64,000 nucleotides of DNA from Favolaschia claudopus (taxonomy: Eukaryota; Basidiomycota; Agaricomycetes; Agaricales; Mycenaceae): NCBI GenBank assembly GCA_037176885.1, contig JAWWNJ010000004.1, positions 1,736,001-1,800,000 on the forward strand, read 5' to 3'. Below are positions 1 to 13,942 of this stretch, in pieces (position 1 is the stretch's first letter; every line of letters starts with the position of its first letter). The position numbers were made by a program, and so were the translations under genes. The notes below the pieces were generated by a model, which was given only the letters and a program-made list of their open reading frames with translations, was not told the origin of the DNA and searched no databases.

Positions 1-2
1 AT

Positions 3-596
3 CTCGATGTTAGTGCAACGACAGTGGGGGTTTCCCCTGACTTCTCGTTTTACCTCATCTCGATGGCCAACGGAGCTTCGCTCTTGGGTCGCTTGATGGC
101 TGGATTTGCGGCCGATAGATTTGGTATGCGTTCTCGCTAATCTGTTCGCCGACCTGATGAATATCAAGGCGCCGCGAACATAGTCACTCCCATGTGCGGC
201 GTTGCAGCCGTGATGACATATGTATGGCCATTGGCTCGTTCTGAAGGGTCTTTTGTTGCTATCGCCATAATCTATGGGTGAGCGTTCCTCGCTTAACAAC
301 TGTTTATATACTAAGGATCCCTCTCTAGGTTCTCCTCTGGGGCCTATGTGTCCTCTTTTACACTGCCTATATACCATTTGGGCGAAATTTCAGACGTAGG
401 ACGGCGGATAGGGATGAGCCTGACTCTCACTGCAATTGGGGCATTGGCGGGACCACCGATTTCCGGCGCCATTAGCACGTCTCCCGGCGGATTCAGGGCT
501 GTGGGATATTATGCTGGAAGCATGATTCTGGCCTCGATCATCCTAATGCTCGTTGCACGGCACCTGGCTCTTGGCAAGTTTTGGGGAAAGTTCTAG
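3..596 (+). CDS. MFS monocarboxylate-transporter-like permease, 3' part
   Basis: This is the C-terminal part of a major facilitator superfamily carrier; the 5' part lies outside the window. Exons 3-123, 169-277 and 329-596 join in frame (intron ends GT-AG, 45 and 51 bp). The translation contains the loop motif GRLMAGFAADRFG, typical of the loop between MFS helices in the monocarboxylate-transporter branch, then hydrophobic helices and the segment DVGRRIGMSL. A substrate cannot be read from the fragment; monocarboxylate or riboflavin-type carriers are the usual fungal members. It is expected in the plasma membrane. The call to the MFS is firm, the subfamily is inference. Confidence 0.75.
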
Positions 597-778
597 GGTG
601 TCAGAAAGTTGTCTTATATTTAGAGCGTTGATATTCGACTGTCTTTCCTAGAAATTTCCTAAAACGGCGGCATGGCGTTGTTTCCCAAATATAGGCATGT
701 GTTTGTTTGGAATGCAAGGCGAAGTTACACACGCGTCCCTTGCTCTCCTTATCACCACGAACTGTGGAATGGGCCTGG

Positions 779-2503
779 ATGGCCTTCAAAGTCCCCCGTA
801 ACGTCTTGAGAATAGCCGCAGCACTATCCCTTATTGCATTGGCCCTAGCCGACGGCGCTGCGAACGCGACCACAACCGCAACCGCCAGCGGACAGTAAAT
901 CACCTTATTTTTCAGTTTAGCACTTGACTTTACACGATACATTCAGATACTCTCAAGATCCGTACCTCAAGTATCGACCTGCATTTGCTCGCTCACTTCC
1001 CGTGCAAATCCTTCTCACCGGCATAATCCTTACTCTTGTTGCCGTGCTTTTCATACATCTCATATTCACCGCCCAATACCACTGGCCACTCGCTCCCGTC
1101 AATTATGTCCTCCAAATATCCGGCGTTAGCACTCTGCTAATATCTCTGGTTGCTACATTGCATGTTGTGCTTTCCGTGGCGCAGACAGAGAGTTCTCAGT
1201 GGCCGTACATGTTGAGATATGTGGCGGTAGATGTGCCTCCACTCGAGGAGGACGATGAGGCTAAACACGCTTGGACCGCCGTTCAAAGGGCTACTTGGAT
1301 GGTCATGAATGCCTCGACTTCTGGTCTTATCCAGGTGGGTCATGGATCAATTATAATTATTCGAGTTAATCTCATCTTGTGGTTAGATCACACACATCCA
1401 ATTTCTCACCCTCTTGTATCCTTCACGGTTGGAGGCGAGACTCATATTTGCTCTCTTAGGTACGCAGACATCAGCATCAATCTGACCTCCGTGACCCTTG
1501 GTCTCACCGATCCACAGGTCCTCTGGCGATCGTCGCTGCCATCATGCAGCTCATACCGCTCAGTGACGCCCCGAATATCATAACTTTTGCTTCAGCCGTT
1601 CGTAACGTCTGCAACGCCACCCTATCTCTGTTATTCACCACGGCCCTCTTAATATGGGGGCTACTCGTCAAACGAAAAGATGCGTGGCGGACCGATGGGG
1701 GAACCGCAGCTTTTGGTTGCGGCGCCGTTGCCTTGGCCCTTATGAGCACGGCCCTCAATTTTCTATATGTTCCACGGGAAGAGGAATACACCTGGCTACC
1801 GGGTCTAATGTGGGCCGTCGTACTGTGGCAAAGCTTCCTTGGCTGGTGGTGGTGGGTTGGTTCAGGCAGCGATCTCCCGCTTGACAAAGAAGAACTTGCG
1901 CGGATCGCAAAACACGAGGCGAAGCGGGCAGCGCGAAAGAAGGAAGCCAAGGAACGCCGAAAACAAACCAAGGCGCGCGCGAAAGTCGTCTTGCAAGGGG
2001 TTGCTGGCGCGCTTGGTGCTCGTCAGAGAACCCCCGGCGTATCGTCCGGAGGCAATGCCTCCAGTGCCTCAGAGCCGCCTTCGCCTACGCAGCCAAATGC
2101 TCCGGGCCCGGGGTCTTCTGTTTCTACCGCGTCTCTCACATCCAGCAACACAAGCTCTACCCTCCCGCGATTCGTCCCAACGGTTGTGGGTCAATGGTAT
2201 AGGTCTCTACGCCATGAGCATGCTGCTGCAGTGAGGCAACAGGCGGTGGAGCGCGTTGAGCGAATACGGGAGCTCGAACGTGCGGATGCGGTGCGTAGCG
2301 GGTGGGGATTGGGGAGTTTCGCGTGGAAATTGGATCGACGCCAACGCCAACGAAGGCACGAAGAGGATGAAGAGGATTATGAGATGACGAGTCCCACAGA
2401 AACACGGACACCAACTGTACCTCCTAATGGCAATCGACCGCAGGGGGCCTGGTTATGGGGCCCTCTCGGCAAATGGCGATTACAAGATTCGACTGTGTAT
2501 TAA
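779..2503 (+). CDS. signal peptide plus seven-transmembrane protein with long charged tail
   Basis: Exons 779-894, 947-1334, 1387-1459 and 1518-2503 give 520 residues. I chose ATG 779 because it opens a clear signal peptide (MAFKVPRNVLRIAAALSL) that splices in frame into the body. After a short Thr-rich segment there are about seven hydrophobic helices, the last ending in a Trp-rich stretch near residue 265. A highly basic helix (KRAARKKEAKERRKQ) and a Ser/Pro-rich hydrophilic tail of roughly 220 residues follow. I do not recognise a named family. The architecture (cleaved N-terminus, seven helices, long presumably cytosolic tail) resembles a receptor or a fungal membrane protein of unknown function. 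Confidence 0.8.
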
Positions 2504-3426
2504 TTTGGGTTTGGGTGTACGATATGTATGTGTCCTTTTATAATAGCTTTCGAAATGTACGAACTGAAATGGTCGACGAAGTGGGCCAGTAATCTATTCT
2601 CAGCTGTGAACTCTCGAGTAGTAGAGCTTCCATCCCACGAAGATCAGAACTTCTCCCCGCAACTCGCGCAGCACCAGTTGTCGGGAAGGCAGTATAAGGT
2701 CAAAACCACGCAGCCAGCATAATATCCCACCGCGTTGTACCCCCCCAGAAGCAGTGTAAATTGCTCCAGTGACGGGCAGCTAGGCCAACGCCCTAATAGC
2801 TGAGGGTCAGCGCCGTTTCAGACCGCCTGCCGACATGGAATATATCATCCAATTATCGCGGTAGTTGGGCCGGATGGGACACCCATCGCAATCTGTGGAA
2901 CTGCTTATCCCAGTTCCCTCTACCACGATAGGGAGCAAATAACGTGTACCCTCGTAACAAGACTTTGGCAGAGTAGAAACTCTCGTGCATTGCTCACCAA
3001 GGGAGGTGGCAAGGAATTTGAACGAACAGAGCCGCACTCGAGACCAGGAAACAGTAAGCGCTGGACAAGGGTAGGAGTACTGCATACAATGATGTTAGGT
3101 GTCCGATCTGCGTTGAAATCCGAGAAGACACTTGAAACGATGCGAGGAATTTAGTGCGAGGGGAGACGCAAGTACTTAGTCTTGAATTTAAATTTCATTT
3201 TCAATTATCAATTCACGCTTTCGCTTCTTTCTCGGATATTAAGCACGAAGGAATGTTCAATAGATAGTGCGGTCTTTTTTTGCCATCATGTTTCGCTCAG
3301 AAGAGGATCGCGTCAATGGTCAATGGTCGAGGGAGTTGACTCACGTGATCGCATTCCCCTCTTCCCTTGCGCTTTCTCCATCCCCCCTCATCTGGCCACA
3401 TCCAAATCCCCTTCTCTACTCTGTAA
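2504..3426. other. intergenic region
   Basis: About 0.9 kb between two plus-strand genes. It should hold the 3' UTR of the 7-TM gene and the promoter of the RTC4-like gene. A minus-strand ORF of 92 codons (2807-3085, ATG start, six Cys) is present but shows no recognisable motif or splice partner, so I do not call it a gene. Confidence 0.5.
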
Positions 3427-6400
3427 ATGGAGTCGCGTCGCTATGCGGCGCGACTTAAAGTTCGCCCAGGCAGCCAACCGCCACGGAGGGGAGTTCTTAA
3501 TGAGGATCTTGGTTCGGGGTTTAGTGTCCCCTCCAAGCGCGTCCAGGAAGTTCTACCTGTTGACGACGATAGCGACGATGACGATCTCGACCTTCTCTCT
3601 GGAAAGAACTCCTCTCCACCTATATCGCCCCCTCGTCCCGCGTCTTCCCAGCCTGTGCAGCAGAAAAAGGAGAAACGCGACATGGACGACGTTATAAAGG
3701 GTCTCAAATTCAATAAAATCAAGAAGAAATCGGGGAGCGACGTAGATGATCCGACCACAACCTCCAAGGAGAATGCTCACAGAGCACCGGAGAAGAAGAA
3801 GACACCCGCTGTGCATCCTATTGTTGGTGACACAAAGCAGACCTTGACGCGTCCCTTGCGCGACAATTCCACTACCCGGAACCAAAATCACTCAGAAGTC
3901 CGGGTAGGTGCCAAACGCCGCGCCGACTCGCAGTATTCAAGGGACGTGAAACCCCAACGGTCGAAGTCAGGCGCGTCTGGGAAGAGTCAGCCGGTGGCAT
4001 CCACTTCGCAGTCGAACTCATTCATCAGTGTCGCCTCCTCACAGTCCTCAATTGATGACTCGCCTGGTCGCAACGACCGCAATCAGTTCCCAACGTTGTC
4101 GCCTCTGAGCGGTTCAAAGGGAAAAGGCAGAGAAATAGACAGACCCCTTCCTCAGAGGGATGTTAAGAAGGGCAAGGCGAAAATCCAGGGACGAGAAGGA
4201 CCCAAATTCACGCGCCCGCTTCCGACTGAAGGACTATCGCCACTTTCCTCCCCTACGAAAGCCCAGAATGACTTTCTGCCATCACCGCTTGGTACACCTC
4301 TGAAGTCGGCCGTCACCCGATTCCCCGCTCCGTCACCATTGCGTTCCGAAGAACAAGCAATGTCGAATAAACTTGGTGGAAAACGCAAGGTGCAGCCTTT
4401 CCCGATGGAACTGAATAATCAGACGCCGGAGGGCAGTCCCTCGTCCAGCAAGAGACAGTCCGGATCGGACAACGAGGATGAGCGAGACCGAAAGCGCTAC
4501 AAGAACCAACCTGTGTACGTGTCATGTACTTTCTATTTTGCCATTTGATGCCCATTATCGTTCCAGAGTTCTGGCGGGAACATATGAAGAGGAGGATAGC
4601 GAACTGCGTAGGCGGTCTTACAAACAATATAGGATCATCAGCTAGCTAACGTCTTCGCCAGTCTTCCTTTCGCCGGGAACAGATCCCAAAACTCTATGTC
4701 CGTATTGCGACACACTCTTGCCCGCTCAACCCACTCCCCTCTTGACGCGCCTCTTGGAAGAGACGTTCAAGAAATCATATCGTGATGCCCGGCCTGCCAA
4801 TCCGCTCGGTCGCAAAGCCCCCATGAATGTTTTCATCGGAGTATGCCAACGCCACCGTTTTGAAAGCGAAACCCTCCCTGAGGCTGAAATGCGAGGATGG
4901 CCGAAGTTCATTGACTGGGAAGGCCTTCAGGGTCGCGTTTTGGCATTGAAGCGGGATCTTCTCGGTATACTGAGAGATCCAGGCGACCCGATTGTTTATG
5001 GCAACGAAGATGATGCCGAGGAGCCCCAGCCCCCCGTCAACTCCCAACCCAACAAAGGGCCTCGGATGCTCTGTATCTTTTGGAAAGACCTTGTTAAGGA
5101 GTTGAAAGCCAAAGGGTCGAAGGGTGTCAAGGGTGTGCATGGCCAGTTCGCCAACTTTGAGAAGACGCAACCGGGATAGTGAGTACTCGATCTTACAAAG
5201 TCATTCACAACCACTAACACTCCATGGTATAGCTATGGCGAATTAGGCTCGATGATAATTCACCAGACGCTCTACGATATGTTCCCCCTTTCCAGCATTG
5301 ACCCTGATCTCGTCTCCCCTCTCACACCGAACGAGTTTATCCAGCGAATATTAGTGCCCGAGGTTGGGATGCGGCTTGTCATGGAGGACATGGATTTGAA
5401 TCAGGATAGGAGGACGGACAAGAAGCGAGCTGTAGCTGTGTTGCGGGAAAGCGCCAGCTACGGCGTTGCGATGTTTCCTGCAGACGGAGGAGAATGGGGA
5501 GGAGTCTCTGGAAAGAAGCTCGCGGGTGGTGACGCAGGGGGCGCGCGACTTGCTGAGCAGATGGTTATGGAGAGAGCTCGCAAGCGTAGGAAGGAACTCG
5601 AGATTGAGGAGGGGGAAGAAGAAGAGAGATGGATGCAACAGCAGGCGGAGAAGGAACGAGAAAAGTCAGAAGTTGTTAAACAGAAGAAGCGGGCAAAGAA
5701 AAAGGATTCGGAAGCTGCATCTGCAGCTGCCGATCCCCCCGCTCCTTCACGACCTCGACCACGACCCGTTCCTAAAAACAAAGAAAAGCCCAGTGTCCTC
5801 ACTGATACTGCGAGCGACATGGATACCGATACCTCTTCCGATGTCAGACCTTCGAAGGAGGTTGCGGATTTCGACATGGACACTATCACGCAGAGCCTCG
5901 AGGCAGAGCAACTAGTTCCGACCCCGAAGCCGCCTTCCCGCCGGGTGGACAAGCTCGCTACCGCCCTTGCTTTAGATTCGGATTCGGATTCCGAGTTCCC
6001 GCTAGGCGTGCTCGTGTCGACGCCCCGGCTCAAAGCAAGGTCAACTTCGAAACCGGCACCAAAGAAGGCTTCGATATTCAGCGAAACATTTAGCGAGCCT
6101 GAGGTCGAGAGCGATACAGCCGAGGTCGGGGGATACTCAAGGCCAAGGTCTCCATCGGCATCCTTGACCGGCAGCAAACGGTCTACCCGTGGTAGTAGCG
6201 TCGTGGATCTTTGTTCGTCAAGCGAAGATGGAGGAGGGCCAAGCACTCGTGGGCCAAGCAATGCTCGCAAACCCAACCCGCCGATCCCTCGTCGTAAACT
6301 CTCGAAACCATCCAGAATTCTTAGCAGTTCTGAAGAAGACAACGCCACGGAAGCCACCCCCCGTGCTAAGCGGCCGCTCAAGGACACGACTTGTACCTCA

Positions 6401-6655
6401 AATGCGTCCAGCTTCCGACCCCTTGATGTGGCACGAGCACGAGTGCCGAGTGTTAAAAAGTCACGGTGAGTCGGACTGTATTTTCTTGTGGCGTCGCATT
6501 CGAATTCGGCCAGTGAGAAGCCGGGCGAGCAACAAGATTGGCTTGTGTCAATGGCCAAAGACGTCTCTGAAAGTGACGACGAGGCAAGTCATGTGGGGAG
6601 CCAGAGGAGCCAAGATTCGCATTCCTGGCTGCTCGACGACATCTCAGAGACATAG
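3427..6655 (+). CDS. RTC4: RTC4-like domain protein
   Basis: Exons 3427-4514, 4567-4607, 4662-5178, 5233-6465 and 6514-6655 give 1006 residues. The first 360 residues are Ser/Pro/Lys-rich and look disordered. The centre holds the conserved block seen in yeast restriction-of-telomere-capping protein 4: LCPYCDTLLP, then VCQRHRFE, then PGYYGELGSM and the segment around ILVPEVGMRLVMEDM. The C-terminal half is again low complexity, with acidic Ser clusters and basic patches, and is longer than in the yeast protein. The block strongly suggests homology to Rtc4, whose biochemical role is not settled; a nuclear, telomere-related function is inferred from yeast only. The last intron was needed because reading through 6466 meets an immediate stop. 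Confidence 0.8.
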
Positions 6656-7315
6656 TACATTATTGTAAGTAATTGTTTGGGTACATCTTCCTAACTACTC
6701 TCCATGTGTCAAGCATGTAATCTCAGCAAAAACCTTGAAGCGTTCTCTCAGGCTGTGAAACAAAAATACTATCTGCACCTTCGCACAAGTGACTCAAACA
6801 GGCATTTCAAAACTTTGAACTGCCGCAACTCAGACTCTCTGATGCTTCGCCACGTCTTCTTCGCTTAGTGAGGTCTTGGCTGCATTCGATGTTCTCCAAA
6901 CTTGCATTCCCTATCTCTTCTTTCCGGAGTGTGAGTTCCGACACAGATAGGCACTCCAACTGGTGCTATGTTTGCATATCGTCTCCCAGGCATTGAATGC
7001 GTAGTCTGCGGGTATGATACGGGCACCCTGTGGCGCAAATGCAGGCATTCCTGAGGGGCGTCAGAGGCTTCGTTCTGCTCCTTCGAAAGCCACTTCTCTC
7101 CATCGGTCTGGTGCAACCCGGGTGCGCAACAGGGGCTATTCTCCTGCCACCCAATACTAGATGCAATTGCGAGACGGCCCGGCTTCTCGGATGGTCGCAG
7201 AGTTTGGCGCCCGTCTTGGACCTTCCGCGTTCAACCCATTTTTACGACGCGGCAGTCTTACGCTTCGGAGTACCGCACTTCCATTACGTTCACTTCCCAA
7301 GCCCGTACTACAAAA
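6656..7315. other. intergenic region
   Basis: About 0.66 kb between the RTC4-like gene and the peroxygenase gene, both on plus. Short ORFs on both strands lack motifs. I see only presumptive 3' UTR and promoter. Confidence 0.5.
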
Positions 7316-9166
7316 ATGAAGATCGTGTCTATTCCATTCATTTACCTCAGTCGCTTCAGCATGAGGTGTCTCGGTGTCTTGTTCTTCGTCCTGCCCGTCG
7401 CGATTGCAGTGCCCAGAAACCTAGGAATCAACATTCGTGATGCCTCAAGCCCAACTACCGAGGTTCAGGACGGTCAAACTGGTACACTGATGGTCTTGCC
7501 TCCACAAGCCACAGAGACCGGTCTGAAGCAAATCCCTGGCAAGTGTTTATCGCCGCCTTGGAGGACTGAAAAACTCACCATTCTTTAACATTAGATGCCG
7601 CTCATCCGTTTATCGCTCCTGGTCCAGATGACCAGCGTGGACGTAGGTCCTAGAACTCGATGTCAACTCTGTGTCTTTCTGAATCTTACTTGGCCAGCAT
7701 GTCGTTCGTTTCAATTTCCTACTATGCACCATCTTATCCTCATCGCCCTCAGCGGCGATGAATACGCTGGCCAATCACGGCTATATATCAAGAAAGTAGG
7801 CCGAGTCTCGTTTCGATGCGATGTTTGCAAACTCATCGTTGATGAAGTGGGATTGCTTCCTTCGAAGAAATCACTTTGGCTGTCATGGAGGTCTGTATTC
7901 AAGTCGATGCCAGCTTCGCGTTGTTTAGAATGTTGAAGGCTTTCAATTTGGAACTCTTTAACGGTGCTAACATGGTTGCCAACAACATGGTCAGCAGCCA
8001 CTGCCAGAACTTGTGGATAAGTGCACTTATACATCGGCAACGTTAGCTGACGAGAGGGAACCCTTTCGTCAACAAAGTTTCTATTGGCGGAGTTTCTCCA
8101 CTACTGCCACCACTTCCAGGGAAGATTGATGGCCCAGTCACAGGCGGTATAGCCAAGCACGGCCGCTTCGAGGGTAAAGCCTTGCGAAACTACCCATCGC
8201 TAGTTTGAAATCTTGACATCACCCAGGCGATGCGTCTATGACCAGGGCAGACGCGTTTATTGGTGATAACCGTAACTTCCAAGAAATACTTTTTGACATG
8301 GCATGCATGCCCTACTTGTCGTACGTTCTTTAAGTCTTATTCTTTCGTTTCAGGACTTGCAACAGCTCGCCGACTTTGGCGACGACGGCCCGGACGGAGA
8401 AAATACTGTATTCAACATTCAAACTCTCATCGCTATGAAGAAACAAAACATCATGACAGATCAAGCAGCAAATCCAAAGGTATCCATCCCCCTTTTGCCT
8501 TCCCTGTTTAAGGATGACTTGAAAATTGATTCGGACCAGTTCCAATTCGCCGCGCGGCGTATGAATGCTGCATACGGAGAGGCAGCCTTCATCCTCGAGT
8601 ACGTCATCTCGCCACTCCTGAGTCCATGCTATATGCTTGAATCACTCTAATTTTGCAGCGTCTTTGCCAATGGTATTTTCCCCCTTGCAAGTCGAAGGGT
8701 ATCATACTGAGATTCATGAAGGCACTACAAAGCAGGCAACCCTACCCATTATAGCAAGTTTTTTCAGAAACCAGACCTTCCCTCGTAACTGGTTCCGCGC
8801 CGCCAGTCCAGTCACGGGAGCTATCATTAATGCAACTGTGTCACAAATCAAAGCCGCAATTCCGACATCACCAGGACGTAATAACGCTCAGGGAATGTTC
8901 GTGGCAGATCCTGATCCGCCTCCGCCTTTTAACAGTAGTTTCGTGAGTACTTGCCACAACCCTCCCTTGCTTGTTTCTTGAATCAAATATTACAGGGGTG
9001 CTTTGCCTACTGGGATCAAGCTGAAAATACCCCAGGCGTACTCCTGAATACAACTGGGATATTCAAAGCTAATGTGGATCTTTTGACCGGCATTCTATTC
9101 CGAGTCGCATCAGGAAATCCGGGTTGTGACCAAACTGCCCTTCCTTTCGGGCCCTCTGACGTATAG
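7316..9166 (+). CDS. heme-thiolate peroxidase / unspecific peroxygenase, secreted
   Basis: Twelve exons give 421 residues: 7316-7538, 7595-7642, 7698-7703, 7753-7795, 7848-7890, 7939-7989, 8047-8173, 8227-8300, 8354-8598, 8659-8672, 8722-8942, 8996-9166. A signal peptide (MRCLGVLFFVLPVAIA or the longer form from 7316) directs secretion. The proximal heme motif reads RGPCPAMNTLANHGY, with Cys as thiolate ligand; the acid-base motif reads FEGDASMTRAD. The C-terminus has a late Cys (GCDQTALPFG) as in long fungal peroxygenases. These enzymes use H2O2 to oxygenate or halogenate aromatic and aliphatic substrates outside the cell. Odd points: the first intron is GC-AG, intron 8 also appears GC-AG with a weak donor, and the Cys codon lies on a 6-nt microexon. 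Enzyme class is firm; substrate unknown. Confidence 0.9.
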
Positions 9167-9365
9167 CTTTGTAAGAATGGTGGTGTTCTTCGTATGGGCT
9201 ATTTTCGATCGAATCGCAGACAAATATATTTTCGTCATCGAAGCGAAGGTAGTTTAGTTCAATGAATATGGTTGGTCCAAGCGAAAAATATGGTCCCAAA
9301 TAGGAACGTACGTAATCGGGATCGACTTAGTATGATGGCATCAACTTCCTCTTTTCTCTGGATTG

Positions 9366-11563
9366 TCACAGTTTAGCCAGAGAATAGACATGAATTCCGT
9401 TGAGTGTTACACGGTCTTGCACCTTGGCACCCAAAATCTCGGACACTGCGAAGAGTGCAGCCTTGAGACTGCCCTCTTCAACCCATCGCTGGAATCTATC
9501 CAAATCCACGATCGCAGTAGACTCTCCGTTAGCTTGAGCCCAGATTGCATGCTCAAGTAGATAAACAGAGCTTGCGATGTGTCCGAAAAGAATCAATAGC
9601 GAACGAGGGAGCAGAGGATTGGCGGAATTCTGGAAAATTGAGGGAAGCCTTTCGATCGCGCTTTGCAGCTCAAGAATCTGCTTAGACTTGACTGATGCGC
9701 GTGAGAGGATCGCTAGAGCCCACTGCATCGCAGGTGAGCACAGATATAGGCAAGTTGATTCTCTCTCACCTGACAGAAACTCTGGATAGCCAAATTATCT
9801 CTGGCGGCTCGAATCAAGTCAAGAGCCATGATATCGACCGTTCCCTCCCAGATTTTTTCCACGAGCGCATCGCGAATCAATCTGTAAACGGAGTTGGCGA
9901 GTAGAAGTGATTCCCATTGTAGTGGACGCACCGTCCAAAGCCAGTCTCTTCGATGTACCCTTGACCACCAAGAGCGGTCATACATTCCTCCATTGCTGTC
10001 ACAGCTTTCAAGGCAGCAAACCCCTTCGCAGTGGGAGTGAGAAGTCGGAGACGAGCAGTTTCTTCCTTGTTAGCGATCCCACATTCATTCTTTCCCAGCA
10101 AGATAACGGCGCCAAACGTAAGGTGGGCAAGCGCCGCGTACAGAATGGTAGTGTTAGCCAGATTCTCCATGTGAGACGGAATCGATTGTAAGAGTTTACC
10201 CCCTGCGACAGTGCGGACAGTGGCATAGGACCGGGCAATAGAAAGACAGCGCTGGAGGGAGCCAATCGAGTGGATGGCCGAATGTATCCTGGTGATGTTG
10301 AGCATTGGCGTAATCGTCTTGATGCCTTCGTTATGACCACCGATGAGCCAAGCGCGGGCGGAGTTCAATGATAGTTCGGCGGTAGGTACACCATGCGTGC
10401 CTATCTTGTCCTTCAGACGGTGAACCTGGATGTTATTCGAAAGAGGGGTCGGAAAAGGCTGGAATCGAATGGGGACCATGAAGAGGGACAGAGCACGAGA
10501 TCCAGAGGCGGCGTCTCCTGTCCGCGCGAGAGCGACTGAAAGATTGCCTTCAGCTGCACTAGAGAACCATTTGAAGCCGTCAAGAAGATATGATGGGCCC
10601 AGATCTGTCGGTAACGGAGGGGTAGGAGTAGCAGTGGTTTCAGTCCTGGAGACGTCCGATCCGCCGGGGCTCTGATACGATTTCGAATCTCTCAGGCCAT
10701 TGTTGACTGAGGGCGAAAAAAACTGACCTCCGTCATCCACTGGCCGCTAATAAAGGCTTCAGCTGGGTCACGACTGCACGCAGTGAAGTAAGCAGACATT
10801 GCTAGAGCAAAAGAGCAAGAAAAACAGACCTGATCAGCCGAGGAAACACCTCCGCCTTCATTTTGTCAGTCCCAAATAACTCGACGACTGCGAGAAAGGA
10901 TTCAGATAGTGGGGTACAAATTACACAAGACTCACGACGGGCAGCACCGTCAGTCATACCAAACGGGCACATAATCTGGAGATATGTAAACTTATGACCG
11001 GCATTTTCATTGTCGTCGACATACAACATGAAAGTCGCCCGTCATGATCATGCATTTTGCGAACATGTAAACACGAGCATGCTCCCGGAACGACTCTCGG
11101 TCGTACGCAGTGCTGATGTAGCCTTCCTGGATAGCTAGCTTGGTGAGAGCTTTCCAGCCTTCGGATGTTTCCAAGTGATCAATGCGTTCTCCCCAACCGT
11201 TATAATTTGTCAAAGTCGCAGGCCGAACTTGAGCAGTCAAGGGACGAACGACTGGAATTCGCTTCACATGAAATTCACCAGTAAAGTATAAATGCAGTTA
11301 CCGTTGACGAGATCGTCTCCCAAACGCGTGAGATCTGGTTTGACGACTGCATTGAAGACACTGTTCAGTTTACGGTTCAGTAGCTATAGATCCGCCAAGC
11401 AACCACGTACTTGTCTGGCAAAATTCTTTTCAACAAAGAAGGCAGAACAGGATCCGCTAAGAAAGGGGATTCAGGTGGCGGGGGTTGCTTTTCCGAGGGT
11501 TAGAACATGTTCAGGTGCGGTGAGTGGGATTTAAACCTGGCGAAAGATATCTTCGACTCGCAT
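9366..11563 (-). CDS. acyl-CoA dehydrogenase, AidB-like
   Basis: Ten exons on the minus strand (11537-11563, 11411-11487, 11302-11360, 11028-11251, 10936-10975, 10830-10887, 10728-10773, 9932-10671, 9770-9881, 9366-9722) give 579 residues. Order of motifs: a short N-terminus, the helical segment LETSEGWKALTKLAIQEGY, MCPFGMTDGAAR, AFISGQWMTE with PGGSDVSRTET (acyl-CoA dehydrogenase middle domain), and the C-terminal helical domain with LGGQGYIEETGFGRLIRDA and IWEGTVDIMALD. The last segments match the AidB/isovaleryl-type branch, FAD enzymes that oxidise acyl-CoA or bind DNA in bacteria. Length is typical for the fungal AidB-like group. Location is probably peroxisomal or mitochondrial; no clear targeting signal is visible. 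Substrate is not predictable from sequence. Confidence 0.88.
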
Positions 11564-11829
11564 GTTCCGCAAAATCTACGCTTATAAAGGTCGTCCACGT
11601 CCTTCGCGTTGAAAGGCGAACAGAAGAGGCGGTTGCGCCCACACTGGCGCCCACATCCAAGTGTTGGCCATGATGGCTCCGACCGAGTTGTTTCGGTTGC
11701 AAGATGCCGGCCGATCTGATGCTTAACCGGCCAGCATGAGCCGAAGCCATGACGCTACGGCGGCGCTGCCGAAACAACCAAGATCAATACGGCCATCGTT
11801 CCATCATCTAATCCGAGTGCATTATCCAG

Positions 11830-13467
<1,638 letters not shown>

Positions 13468-13519
13468 GAGGGAAAACGATACAAACCTCTGCGTTACAAA
13501 TCCCGATTTAAAGCACCGG

Positions 13520-13897
13520 CTATTCCGCCGGGCTTGAGCCGGCAAAGTGGAGGACCTCCGTATCAAAGAATTCCGTAGCAAAGAGCAGGCCAGGCGCATA
13601 AACTTGCAAATTGAAACAATACAGCGAGCGTATCTGCATAGGACGAGGAGGGCTGCAGATACTAGTGATCCGCTCAGGCGCGGTGTGCTCGCGAAGCGTA
13701 ATCTCCATGACAAGCTTTTCTCTCCTTTTTCTCGGACACAACCGGTCTGTGTTTTTCATCCGGACACCCTCGAACTGCAACCATTCGAACCGCCTTTTCA
13801 ATGCGCATCTTTTGATACTGTTTTTATCACGGAATTCAGGAAACTCGAGGAGTTCGAGGGCATTTTGTGCTGAGACCAGTGTCAGCCACTGCGGAAA
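13520..13897 (-). CDS. hypothetical small protein (uncertain)
   Basis: An open frame on the minus strand, upstream of the pyrophosphatase start. With a true ATG near 13897 it would encode about 125 residues, beginning MFPQWLTLVSAQNALELLEF and ending with an acidic Ser-Pro stretch. I recognise no domain, signal peptide or splice partner, and codon use does not look strongly coding. It could be chance, or a small gene sharing the short intergenic region with the P450 promoter. Listed because it is the only long frame between 13468 and 14678. Confidence 0.25.
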   Translation of the reverse strand, partial: FPQWLTLVSAQNALELLEFPEFRDKNSIKRCALKRRFEWLQFEGVRMKNTDRLCPRKRREKLVMEITLREHTAPERITSICSPPRPMQIRSLYCFNLQVYAPGLLFATEFFDTEVLHFAGSSPAE

Positions 13898-13942
13898 CAT
13901 TTTGTACTTGTTTGCAGCCTGGCTCAGCCCCCAGCCGGTCAC

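Noticed and set aside
2807..3085. Minus-strand 92-codon ORF with six Cys
   Set aside because: No signal peptide, Cys spacing or other family pattern; could be chance.
8659..8760. Apparent frameshift in the peroxygenase between VFANG and TTKQATL
   Set aside because: A 49-bp GT-AG intron (8673-8721) joins AAT G to GC ACT in frame and rebuilds a normal family segment.
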